From: Clostridia bacterium
Lineage (GTDB): Bacteria; Bacillota_A; Clostridia; Oscillospirales; CAG-272
Direction of reading: 5' to 3'
Assembly: GCA_017454075.1 (NCBI GenBank)
Contig: JAFTDQ010000144.1
Location: forward strand, 1-20,276
Length of the DNA: 20,276 nucleotides
This document shows positions 1-6,697 of the stretch, piece after piece (positions within the stretch are counted from its first letter, which is position 1; every line of letters begins with the position of its first letter). Below the pieces are notes generated by a model. That model was not told the origin of the DNA. It made no database searches and saw nothing but the letters and a program-made list of their open reading frames with translations. A program made the position numbers and the translations under genes.

Positions 1-300
1 GGGCCGGTGCTTTATGAAACGTGGGGAAGAGCGGACGGCTCGGAAACCCTCGCTTCAAACGGCTGGGATCACGAAACGATGCAGGAAAAGCTCAGAGAAG
101 CATACGAAAAGGCGGCGTCCGAGCACGCGGCGCTCCTCGTCAGGGCTGGCGAACGATTCCACGAGGCGTACCGCCGGGGCGAGCCGGTCTTCGATCCCGA
201 CGGAAGCCATCCGTCGGAACTCGGATCGGAAATCGTCGCGGCGGCTTTCGCCGACGCGCTTGTTCCGCTGTTCCTTCAGGAAGACGGAAAAGGAACATAA
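1..300 (+). CDS. SGNH/DUF4886-like hydrolase, C-terminal fragment (5' end outside window)
   Basis: The reading frame is open from the first base (GPVLYETWGR...) to a TAA at 298-300, so the start lies upstream of the window. About 99 residues are visible. They resemble the C-terminal part of SGNH-fold esterases of the DUF4886 type: a VLYETW strand, then a helical stretch typical of the family (M-Q-x-K-L-R-E-A-Y), then DPDGSHPSELGS. That last segment fits SGNH block V, where the Asp and His complete the Ser-Asp-His triad. The catalytic Ser (GDS-type) block would lie upstream and cannot be checked. The substrate is unknown; relatives act on acyl or carbohydrate esters. The gene is convergent with dut and shares the terminator that follows. 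The family call rests on motif memory only; the frame being coding is more secure. Confidence 0.7.
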   Translation, partial: GPVLYETWGRADGSETLASNGWDHETMQEKLREAYEKAASEHAALLVRAGERFHEAYRRGEPVFDPDGSHPSELGSEIVAAAFADALVPLFLQEDGKGT

Positions 301-333
301 CGTCCGGGCAATTCAATCCCGCTTATAAATATG

Positions 334-365
334 AAAATCCGCCTCTTGAGGGGCGGATTTTTATT
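334..365. terminator. Bidirectional hairpin terminator between the convergent hydrolase and dut genes
   Basis: AAAATCCGCC (334-343) pairs perfectly with GGCGGATTTT (352-361) around an 8-nt loop, giving a 10-bp stem flanked by A and T runs on both sides. It lies in the 74-nt gap between two convergent genes, so it can end transcription from either side. Confidence 0.85.
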
Positions 366-374
366 ATCAGGAGC

Positions 375-815
375 TTATTTCGTTCCTGTGGAGCCGAAGC
401 CGCCGGTCCCGCGGCTTGTTTCACTCAGCTCATCGGTTTCCGTGATTTCGGGGACCATGACCGGAAGGATCATCAGCTGTCCGATCCGTTCGCCGTTTTC
501 TATGGTCTGTTCCTTTTCATCGTTGTTGATCACGGCCACCATGAGTTCGCCGCGGTAATCGGAGTCAATCACGCCGATACCGTTGGCAAGGGAAAGACCG
601 CGTTTGAACGCAAGCCCGGAGCGCGCGCATATCACGGCGACGTAGTTTTTGTCCGGCAAAGCGACAGAAATTCCCGTCGGAATGAGCCGGCGTTCCCCGG
701 GGCACAGCGTTACGGGAGAGTCGAGGAGGGCGTAGAGGTCGCCCGCGGCCGCCCCATCCGTCGCGTAATACGGGAGTTTTGCCCCTTCACGGAGCTTTTT
801 AACTTTAAGTTCCAT
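375..815 (-). CDS. dut: dUTP diphosphatase (dUTPase)
   Basis: Hydrolyses dUTP to dUMP and pyrophosphate, keeping uracil out of DNA and supplying dUMP for thymidylate synthesis; cytosolic homotrimer in this family. All five trimeric dUTPase motifs are present in the 146 residues: motif 1 AAAGDLYA (22-29), motif 2 ARSG (64-67), motif 3 NGIGVIDSDYRGE (78-90, catalytic Asp at 84), motif 4 ERIGQ (109-113) and the glycine-rich C-terminal motif 5 RGTGGFGSTG (135-144). Length is normal. I chose ATG at 815 because a GAGGT SD at 832-828 sits 12 nt upstream; an in-frame TTG at 827 touches that SD and is unlikely. The gene follows the U32-family gene by about 15 nt, so the two are probably co-transcribed. 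The upstream SD overlaps the U32 stop codon, suggesting translational coupling. Confidence 0.95.
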   Translation of the reverse strand: MELKVKKLREGAKLPYYATDGAAAGDLYALLDSPVTLCPGERRLIPTGISVALPDKNYVAVICARSGLAFKRGLSLANGIGVIDSDYRGELMVAVINNDEKEQTIENGERIGQLMILPVMVPEITETDELSETSRGTGGFGSTGTK

Positions 816-830
816 CTGATTTGTCAAACC

Positions 831-2558
831 TCAGCTTTTTATTCGTCTTATCGGCTCTTTCGGAATCGTCCCGTGCTCATAAGCGTAAATAACTCGCATG
901 ACCTCGCCCGGCGTTTCCGTCGAAAATATCATGTGGCGGTCTGAAACGCCCGCCGAGTCCGTTCTGTCGAGCTGATCGGCCATATATACGGGAACGGAAT
1001 TCAGCAGAACGTCCCGCTTTCCCGATTCTGTTACGGGGAATACGGCTCCGCGGGTGTCCCTGAGGGATCTTGCGCCGCCCTTTCCCGCCGTCTGAACTCT
1101 TTTTTCAAGAAGCATGAGCGGAAGTCTGCCGTAAACTACCGCCCCTTTGTGAGAATTGCCGCAGTTCAGGTCGCGTATCTGGGGAAGGGAAAGCTCCGCT
1201 GAGCAGATCACGCTCTCGGCGCCTCGCTCCGACATCAGGCGGGCGGTCTCGCTGTTGAAGACGTTCATACGAAAATCGGCGTGAGGAACGAGACCGAATT
1301 TTTCCGCTACGGAAAAATGCGAGATGTTGCCGACGAGCGCGTGTTCGGCGCCGCATCGAACGGCCCTCAGGATGGCCTCGAAAACCGCCTCCGTCTCGCT
1401 TTCGTGTATCACGGGAGGGATGACTATCCCGTCCGCCTTTCCCGAAAACGCGTCGGGAGGCAGAAATATGTGTCTGAAAAAGTGTTTTTCGGGTATCTGC
1501 GACGGCTTTTCAAATCTCGCGGTAAAAAACGGAGCAGAGAGCTTCATTCTTTCGGGACGCTGCAGAACTACCGCGGGAGGCGACGGTCTCAGCGCCTTCA
1601 GGTTTTCCGAAGGGATATCCGGAAGATTTCCGCCCGCGGCTCCCGCGCCGCGGCTCATTTTTTTGTCCGCTTCCGAGCGGGTACCGAGCATGGCGACGCC
1701 GATCTCTCCGGTAAAATATCCGTCTGTGAAGCCGCCGCGCGAAAACAGCTCGGCGAGCCGCTCGTTCTCCCGCGGGCTTGCCGCCCGTTCCTCATCTATG
1801 AGCCGACGGTATATTCCGGTGACCCCGCCGACGTAAACGTCGCTTTTCATCCTGCCCTCGATTTTAAGGGAGGCGACGCCGAGACCGAGGATCTCGGGAA
1901 CGTGGTCGGACAGGGACATGTCGCGGAGGCTCAGGGGATAGCCGCCGTTATACTGCATACGGCAGGGCTGTGCGCATTCTCCCCGGTTGCCGGAACGGCC
2001 GCCGAGCATCGCGCTCATAAGGCACTGCCCCGAGCAGGATACGCAGATCGCGCCGTGAATGAATATTTCGGTCTCCGGCACGCATCGTTCCGTGACCGAA
2101 AGGATGTTTTCTTTCGTAAGTTCTCGCGCGAGGACAACGCGTTCAAAACCGAGCTTTGCCATTTCGTCGGCGCCGGCAGCGTTATGGACCCCCGCCTGAG
2201 TGCTTGCGTGAATCCGCATTTCGGGGAGATGTTTCTTTATCAGGGCGGAGAGCCCGAGATCCGCCGTGATCAGAGCGTCGACACCCGATTCATACAGAAA
2301 AAAAGCGTAGTCAAGCGCCGACCGGAGTTCTCTGTCGAATATTTCGGTATTGAGCGTGACGTAGGTCTTTACCCCTTTTTCACGGCAGAAATAAACGGCT
2401 CGTCTGATTCCGTCGCGGTCAAAGTTCGCGGCGTTCATCCTCGCGTTGAAAAGCGTTCCGCCGAAATATACGGCGTCGGCGCCGTTTTTTACGGCGGAGA
2501 CGAGGGCGCTTTCCGACCCCGCGGGGGCGAGCAGCTCCGGCTTTCCCGTTATTTTCAT
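831..2558 (-). CDS. Peptidase U32 family protein (probable Fe-S RNA-hydroxylation factor)
   Basis: A 575-residue protein with the U32 core. The N-terminal TIM-barrel-like segment runs ELLAPAGS...GADAVYFGG (8-34), and the family signature spans about 168-200 (IHGAICVSCSGQC, then GGRSGNRGECAQPCR). It contains Cys at 172, 175, 179, 195 and 199, which fits iron-sulfur ligands of this family. The second conserved block SLKIEGRMKS also follows. E. coli relatives TrhP and RlhA are needed for hydroxylation of tRNA U34 and 23S rRNA C2501, while older 'collagenase' labels are poorly supported. Which RNA is the target here cannot be told. I chose ATG 2558 because AAGGAG lies 9 nt upstream; the frame stays open to 2627, but that adds promoter sequence. 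At 575 aa it is longer than TrhP-type proteins and shorter than the longest DUF3656-containing forms. First gene of a U32-dut operon. Confidence 0.88.
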   Translation of the reverse strand: MKITGKPELLAPAGSESALVSAVKNGADAVYFGGTLFNARMNAANFDRDGIRRAVYFCREKGVKTYVTLNTEIFDRELRSALDYAFFLYESGVDALITADLGLSALIKKHLPEMRIHASTQAGVHNAAGADEMAKLGFERVVLARELTKENILSVTERCVPETEIFIHGAICVSCSGQCLMSAMLGGRSGNRGECAQPCRMQYNGGYPLSLRDMSLSDHVPEILGLGVASLKIEGRMKSDVYVGGVTGIYRRLIDEERAASPRENERLAELFSRGGFTDGYFTGEIGVAMLGTRSEADKKMSRGAGAAGGNLPDIPSENLKALRPSPPAVVLQRPERMKLSAPFFTARFEKPSQIPEKHFFRHIFLPPDAFSGKADGIVIPPVIHESETEAVFEAILRAVRCGAEHALVGNISHFSVAEKFGLVPHADFRMNVFNSETARLMSERGAESVICSAELSLPQIRDLNCGNSHKGAVVYGRLPLMLLEKRVQTAGKGGARSLRDTRGAVFPVTESGKRDVLLNSVPVYMADQLDRTDSAGVSDRHMIFSTETPGEVMRVIYAYEHGTIPKEPIRRIKS

Positions 2559-2580
2559 GATCGATCGCTCCTTGCCGCCG

Positions 2581-2609
2581 TTGAAAAGCCGGCGGAATTG
2601 TTGTATAAT
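2581..2609 (+). promoter_or_regulatory. Sigma-A-type promoter for nth-thiI-ychF-PAP2
   Basis: TTGAAA (2581-2586), a 17-nt spacer and a perfect TATAAT (2604-2609). Transcription would begin near 2616, about 44 nt before the nth ATG. The -10 is half of the 12-bp palindrome TATAATATTATA (2604-2615), whose other half is the -10 of the minus-strand promoter. Confidence 0.75.
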
Positions 2610-2637
2610 ATTATAAACCATTTTCACGGATTTGTGA
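2610..2637 (-). promoter_or_regulatory. Sigma-A-type promoter for U32-dut
   Basis: On the minus strand, TTCACA (2637-2632) and a perfect TATAAT (2615-2610) are separated by 16 nt. The predicted start near 2603 gives a leader of about 45 nt to ATG 2558. The -10 overlaps that of the divergent nth promoter. Confidence 0.7.
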
Positions 2638-2659
2638 ATACCCGGCGGTGATAAAAGGC

Positions 2660-3352
2660 ATGACCGAAGAGCAAAAAAAGGGCGGAGAGCTTGTAAAACT
2701 CCTCAAAGAGATATATCCGGAGCCGTACTGTGCGCTTGAACACGGCGGCGATCCCTGGCGGCTTCTCGTCATGGCTCGCCTTTCCGCCCAGTGTACCGAC
2801 GCGAGGGTCAACGAGGTTTCGGTCGGGCTGTTCGAAAAATATCCGACGGCCGCCGACATGGCGTCGGCAGACCGCGGCGACGTCGAAAAGCTTATATTCA
2901 GCTGCGGGCTTTACAGGATGAAGGCGGCGGACGTGATCGGCGCGTCGCACATGATATGTGAAAAATTCGGCGGAGAGGTCCCGTGCGACATGGACGGCCT
3001 GCTCTCCCTTCCCGGGGTCGGCCGGAAGATAGCAAATCTCATTCTTGGCGACGTGTTCGGGGTGCCCGGGATAGTCGCCGACACTCACTGCATAAGAATA
3101 TGCGGGCGGCTCGGGTTTTATCCCGAGGGAAAAAGGGACCCGTCGCTGACCGAGCGCGTCATGTCGGGCGTTATAGATCCGCCGGAACAGTCGGATCTTT
3201 GTCACAGACTGGTTCAGTTCGGAAGGGACGTCTGTCACGCGAGAGCCCCGGAATGCGGCTCGTGCCCGCTTCGCCCCATCTGCCATCACTACGAAAACAC
3301 AGAGAAAAACGAAAAAAGAAATGAAAGAAATACTTCTGCTCAAATACGGTGA
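2660..3352 (+). CDS. nth: Endonuclease III (DNA glycosylase/AP lyase)
   Basis: Removes oxidised pyrimidines from DNA and nicks the abasic site, in base excision repair. The 230 residues show the helix-hairpin-helix LPGVGRKIAN (117-126) with the catalytic Lys at 123 and the catalytic Asp at 141 (VADTH). A C-terminal [4Fe-4S] cluster motif is present: Cys 192, 199, 202 and 208, spacing C-X6-C-X2-C-X5-C. About 20 charged residues follow the cluster. Start choice: ATG 2660 is preceded by GGCGGTGAT (2644-2652), a near match to the full anti-SD. An upstream in-frame GTG (2648) lies inside that SD and would give 234 aa. The gene overlaps thiI by 32 nt and is the first gene after the promoter. Confidence 0.95.
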   Translation: MTEEQKKGGELVKLLKEIYPEPYCALEHGGDPWRLLVMARLSAQCTDARVNEVSVGLFEKYPTAADMASADRGDVEKLIFSCGLYRMKAADVIGASHMICEKFGGEVPCDMDGLLSLPGVGRKIANLILGDVFGVPGIVADTHCIRICGRLGFYPEGKRDPSLTERVMSGVIDPPEQSDLCHRLVQFGRDVCHARAPECGSCPLRPICHHYENTEKNEKRNERNTSAQIR

Positions 3353-4544
3353 AATCGTTCTGAAAGGACTCAACAAGCGGGACTTTGAGCGCCTTATGCT
3401 GAAAGAACTTGAAAAACGTCTCGCGACGGTCGGAAACTACAAAGTCTCGTCAGCTCAAAGCACGGCGTACGTCGAGCCGGCGACGGAGGATGACCGGATA
3501 GACCCGGCCCTTGAAATATGCAGGACGGTTTTCGGATTCACGACGATCGCCCGCGCCGCCGTCGCCGAAAAGAATATGGACGACATCCTCCGCACGGCGT
3601 CGGAATATCTTCCGGACAAGCTCGCCGGGTACGGCACGTTCAAATGCGACGCACGCCGGTCCGACAAGCGGTTTCCGCTGACCTCCCCGGAAATATCCTC
3701 GCTCGTCGGCGGCGTTATACTCGAAAAGCTCCCGCGGCTGAAAGTGGACATAAAACGTCCCGAAATCGTCGTCATGACGGAGATCAGAGAGGAGCACGCG
3801 TATATTCACGCGGGGTCCGTCCCCGGAGCCGGAGGAATGCCGACTGCTTCGAACGGTCGGGCGATGCTTCTTCTTTCGGGCGGGATAGACAGCCCCGTCG
3901 CCGGATTCATGATGGCAAAGCGCGGGGTGACCGTCGAGGCCGTTCATTTTGAGAGTTTCCCGTACACGTCGGAGGAGGCGCGCGACAAGGTCGTCGAGCT
4001 CGGCCGGCTTGTCGCGAGATATTCGGGGAAAATGAAGCTTCACGTGATCTCGCTCACTAAACTGCAGGAGACGCTCATGCGCTCGTGCGACGAAGATTAT
4101 TTCACCATTCTGCTCCGCCGCTCGATGATGAGACTGGCAGAGCGGACAATGGAGGCGGAATACTGCCGTGCGCTCATAACAGGTGAGAGCGTCGGTCAGG
4201 TGGCGTCCCAGACCATGGCGGCGCTCGCGGCGACCGACAGCGCGGTTTCGTGCCCTGTCTTTCGCCCCTGTATCGGGATGGACAAGGAGGAGATAATCGC
4301 TATCGCAAGAAAGATAGGTACATTCGGGACCTCGATACTTCCGTATGAGGACTGCTGCACCGTTTTCACTCCGCGGCATCCGAAGACGAGACCGGAGATC
4401 GCAAAAGTTCTTGCCGAAGAAGAAAAATATGATCACAAAGCGCTTGAAGACGAGGCGTTTTCCACTCTCTATACCGTAATAATCGACGCGTACGGGGATG
4501 AAAGCTTCGATCCGAAGCGGGATACTGAGGTAAACACGAAATGA
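3321..4544 (+). CDS. thiI: tRNA 4-thiouridine synthase ThiI (no rhodanese domain)
   Basis: Adenylates U8 of tRNA and transfers sulfur to make 4-thiouridine; the family can also supply sulfur for the thiazole of thiamine. The 407 residues begin with the family N-terminus MKEILLLKYGEIVLKG, followed by a ferredoxin-like/THUMP region (roughly 60-165), a PP-loop ATP-pyrophosphatase motif LLLSGGIDSP (183-192) and the conserved EDCCTVF segment (Cys 345 and 346). The protein ends after the PP-loop domain, like the Bacillus form and unlike E. coli ThiI with its C-terminal rhodanese. Such short forms usually depend on a separate cysteine desulfurase, and none is adjacent here. No good SD precedes ATG 3321, which lies 32 nt inside nth, so translational coupling is likely. 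The stop overlaps the ychF start (ATGA). Confidence 0.95.
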   Translation: MKEILLLKYGEIVLKGLNKRDFERLMLKELEKRLATVGNYKVSSAQSTAYVEPATEDDRIDPALEICRTVFGFTTIARAAVAEKNMDDILRTASEYLPDKLAGYGTFKCDARRSDKRFPLTSPEISSLVGGVILEKLPRLKVDIKRPEIVVMTEIREEHAYIHAGSVPGAGGMPTASNGRAMLLLSGGIDSPVAGFMMAKRGVTVEAVHFESFPYTSEEARDKVVELGRLVARYSGKMKLHVISLTKLQETLMRSCDEDYFTILLRRSMMRLAERTMEAEYCRALITGESVGQVASQTMAALAATDSAVSCPVFRPCIGMDKEEIIAIARKIGTFGTSILPYEDCCTVFTPRHPKTRPEIAKVLAEEEKYDHKALEDEAFSTLYTVIIDAYGDESFDPKRDTEVNTK

Positions 4545-5635
4545 AACTTGGAATCGTCGGTCTGCCGAACGTCGGCAAAAGCACGCTGTTTAACGCGATA
4601 ACCTCGGCGGGCGCCGAGGTCGCGAATTATCCCTTCTGCACGATTGAGCCGAACGTCGGAGTCGTAAACGTACCCGACAGACGTCTCGACGTGCTTTCCG
4701 ACATGTATTCGCCGGAGAAATACACCCCCGCTGTGATCGAGTTCGTCGATATCGCCGGGCTGGTCAAGGGAGCGTCGCACGGCGAGGGACTCGGGAACAA
4801 ATTCCTTTCGCACATAAGAGAGGTCGACGCCGTCGTGCACGTCGTGAGGTGCTTTGAAAATCCCGATATAATAAACGTGAACGAGTCGGTCGATCCGCTC
4901 CGCGACGTTGATATTATCAATATGGAGCTTATCCTGTCGGATATAGAGCTGGTTGACAGGCGTATCGAGCGGACCGCAAAACTCATGAAAGGCGACAGGG
5001 CCCTCTCGGCGCAGCTCGATCTGCTCAACAGGATAAGGGGATGGCTCGACGAAGGAAAGCCGGCGCGCACGCTCGGACTCACGGAGGACGAGGCGGCGCT
5101 GATCAGCGATCTTCCGCTTCTTTCGGGGAAGCCCGTGATCTACGTTGCAAACGTCGGAGAGGACGATCTTCCCGACGGATACGAGACTTCGGAGTACTAT
5201 ATTTCACTTAAAGAGTTCGCGGAGAAAGAAGGGTCGGCCGTCATTCCCGTGTGCGCGGGGGTGGAGGCTGAGATCGCGGAGCTCGAGCCGGAGGACAAAA
5301 AGCTCTTCCTTGAGGATCTCGGCCTGAGCGAGAGCGGGCTTGACCGCCTTGTCAAGGCGGGATACGGGCTCCTCGGCCTTATCAGTTTTCTCACGGCGGG
5401 GCCGAAGGAGGTGCGCGCCTGGACCATAAAGAACGGCACAAAAGCGCCTCAGGCCGCCGGTAAGATCCACTCAGATTTCGAGCGCGGCTTCATACGCGCC
5501 GAGGTCGTTTCATTCGATGATCTCGTTTCCTGCGGAAGCGAAAAAGCGGCCAAGGAAAAAGGCCTCGTCAGGTCGGAGGGCAAGGATTACGTCATGAAAG
5601 ACGGCGACGTCGTCGTTTTCAGATTCAACGTTTGA
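4541..5635 (+). CDS. ychF: Redox-regulated ribosome-associated ATPase YchF (OLA1 family)
   Basis: A 364-residue Obg-related P-loop NTPase. G1 is GLPNVGKS (7-14), the switch II region is DIAGLVKGAS (70-79), and NVGE (204-207) replaces the NKxD motif; this swap explains the ATP rather than GTP preference of YchF/OLA1. A C-terminal TGS domain (about 278-362) contains the family segment around RAWTIKNGTKAPQAAGKIH. Length is normal. Members bind ribosomes and respond to oxidative stress; the precise role is unsettled. The ATG overlaps the thiI stop by 4 nt and the next gene starts on the base after its TGA, so the four genes look like one translationally linked operon. Confidence 0.96.
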   Translation: MKLGIVGLPNVGKSTLFNAITSAGAEVANYPFCTIEPNVGVVNVPDRRLDVLSDMYSPEKYTPAVIEFVDIAGLVKGASHGEGLGNKFLSHIREVDAVVHVVRCFENPDIINVNESVDPLRDVDIINMELILSDIELVDRRIERTAKLMKGDRALSAQLDLLNRIRGWLDEGKPARTLGLTEDEAALISDLPLLSGKPVIYVANVGEDDLPDGYETSEYYISLKEFAEKEGSAVIPVCAGVEAEIAELEPEDKKLFLEDLGLSESGLDRLVKAGYGLLGLISFLTAGPKEVRAWTIKNGTKAPQAAGKIHSDFERGFIRAEVVSFDDLVSCGSEKAAKEKGLVRSEGKDYVMKDGDVVVFRFNV

Positions 5636-6196
5636 ATGGGCTTTGATTTCGGTATTCTGTATTTCATACAGGATCATCTGCGGTGCGCTTTTCTCGACGC
5701 CGTGATGCCGTATATCACCTACCTCGGAGAGGCGGGCACAATTTGGTTCGCTGCGGCGATAATCCTGCTCATAACAAAAAAATACCGCAGATGCGGCGTT
5801 ATGATGGTCTGCGCCATGGCGCTCGGCTGTCTCACCGGCGAGATCGTTTTGAAAGGGATCGTTGCAAGACCGCGCCCTTTCAGCGTCGATGACACCGTCG
5901 CGCTTCTGATACACGCGCCATCGGGCTTTTCCTTTCCGTCGGGACACTCGATTTCGTCCTTTGCGGCCTCTGCCGTGATCTTCCGCGCCGACAAACGGAT
6001 CGGGATCCCGGCGCTTATCCTAGCCGCGCTCATCGCATTTTCGCGGCTGTACCTGTTCGTTCATTTCCCGACTGACGTCCTCGCGGGGATCTTCATCGGC
6101 GCGGCCTTCGGCGTGCTGACGGTGATAATCGGCGAGAAGATATGCCGCAGGGCGGCGGAGAGAAAAGCTGCGAAAACGAGAAATGGCGCCGAGTGA
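5636..6196 (+). CDS. PAP2-family membrane phosphatase
   Basis: A 186-residue integral membrane protein with the full three-part phosphatidic-acid-phosphatase signature: K73-X6-R80-P81 (KGIVARPRP), PSGH at 101-104, and S136-R-X5-H143-X3-D147 (SRLYLFVHFPTD). The two His residues are the expected nucleophile and acid/base. Several hydrophobic helices surround the motifs (for example 34-47, 54-72, 124-137, 147-166), and the tail is basic. Small bacterial members of this size often dephosphorylate undecaprenyl pyrophosphate (BcrC-like) or phosphatidylglycerol phosphate; the sequence does not decide the substrate. ATG follows the ychF stop with no gap, so it is last in the nth-thiI-ychF operon. No convincing terminator follows. 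Confidence 0.9.
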   Translation: MGFDFGILYFIQDHLRCAFLDAVMPYITYLGEAGTIWFAAAIILLITKKYRRCGVMMVCAMALGCLTGEIVLKGIVARPRPFSVDDTVALLIHAPSGFSFPSGHSISSFAASAVIFRADKRIGIPALILAALIAFSRLYLFVHFPTDVLAGIFIGAAFGVLTVIIGEKICRRAAERKAAKTRNGAE

Positions 6197-6232
6197 AAAT
6201 ACGCAAAAGATCCCCTTTCCCGGGGAGTTGCC

Positions 6233-6261
6233 TTGATTTCCTACCCGATCGGTGGTATAAT
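6233..6261 (+). promoter_or_regulatory. Extended -10 promoter of the Rrf2-manA operon with candidate operator
   Basis: TTGATT (6233-6238), a 17-nt spacer, and TATAAT (6256-6261) preceded by TGG, giving an extended -10. The palindrome CCGATCGG (6245-6252) lies in the spacer and would be a natural operator for the dimeric regulator encoded just downstream; that use is inference. Confidence 0.8.
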
Positions 6262-6286
6262 TATTTTATCGTGACGGAGGAATGAT

Positions 6287-6697
6287 ATGATGATTTCGAC
6301 GCGGGGCAGATACGCCCTGAGAGTGCTTGTGGATCTTACGGAAAACGGCGGAGACAAGTCGTATATTGCGATGAAAGAAGTTGCGGCGAGACAGAACATT
6401 TCGCTCAAATACCTCGAAAGGATACTTCCGACGCTGGTGCGCGCGGGATTCATCGAGGGCGCTCAGGGGAAGGGCGGCGGATATCGCCTCAGGGCAGACC
6501 CGAAAAATATCACGGTCGGTCAGGTCATGAGACTGACGGAGGGGGACCTCGCTCCCGTCGCGTGTCTTGAATCCGGCGCTCCGCCCTGCCCGAGAACGGA
6601 CTGCTGCCGGACACTCCCGGTATGGAAGGGGCTCCGGAAAGTCATCACCGAATATCTTGACGGGATCACGGTTGCCGAGGTCGCGAAAAATGGATGA
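6287..6697 (+). CDS. Rrf2-family transcriptional regulator with cysteine cluster
   Basis: The 136 residues start with the Rrf2 N-terminus MMISTRGRYALRVLVDL. They contain the winged-helix region, including the recognition segment ISLKYLERILPTLVRAG (38-54) and the wing GKGGGYRL (61-68). A cysteine group follows: C93-X7-C101-X4-C106-C107. IscR- and NsrR-like members ligate a [2Fe-2S] or [4Fe-4S] cluster through three Cys in this region, so iron-sulfur, redox or NO sensing is plausible, although the spacing is not exactly that of IscR. ATG 6287 has GGAGG 6 nt upstream; ATG 6290 is an equal alternative. No cysteine desulfurase or other Fe-S assembly gene follows. Instead it overlaps manA by 8 nt. 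Autoregulation through its own promoter is likely by family habit. Confidence 0.92.
   Translation: MMISTRGRYALRVLVDLTENGGDKSYIAMKEVAARQNISLKYLERILPTLVRAGFIEGAQGKGGGYRLRADPKNITVGQVMRLTEGDLAPVACLESGAPPCPRTDCCRTLPVWKGLRKVITEYLDGITVAEVAKNG

Noticed and set aside
21..944. 307-aa plus-strand open frame across the hydrolase fragment and antisense to dut
   Set aside because: It covers the terminator and two well-supported genes in other frames; composition is Arg-rich shadow sequence with no domain.
831..2558. Labelling the U32 protein a collagenase or secreted protease
   Set aside because: It has no signal peptide, carries the Cys cluster of the family, and characterised bacterial members act in RNA hydroxylation.
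1281..2651. 456-aa plus-strand open frame opposite the U32 gene
   Set aside because: Entirely antisense to a clear U32-family protein and to its promoter; no recognisable motif. Long antisense frames are expected at this GC content.
3450..4436. 328-aa minus-strand open frame opposite thiI
   Set aside because: thiI is certain here, and the antisense translation is His/Arg-rich with no motif or SD.
6211..6226. Hairpin TCCCC/GGGGA after the PAP2 gene as a possible terminator
   Set aside because: Only 5 bp and not followed by a T run; read-through into rrf2-manA remains possible.
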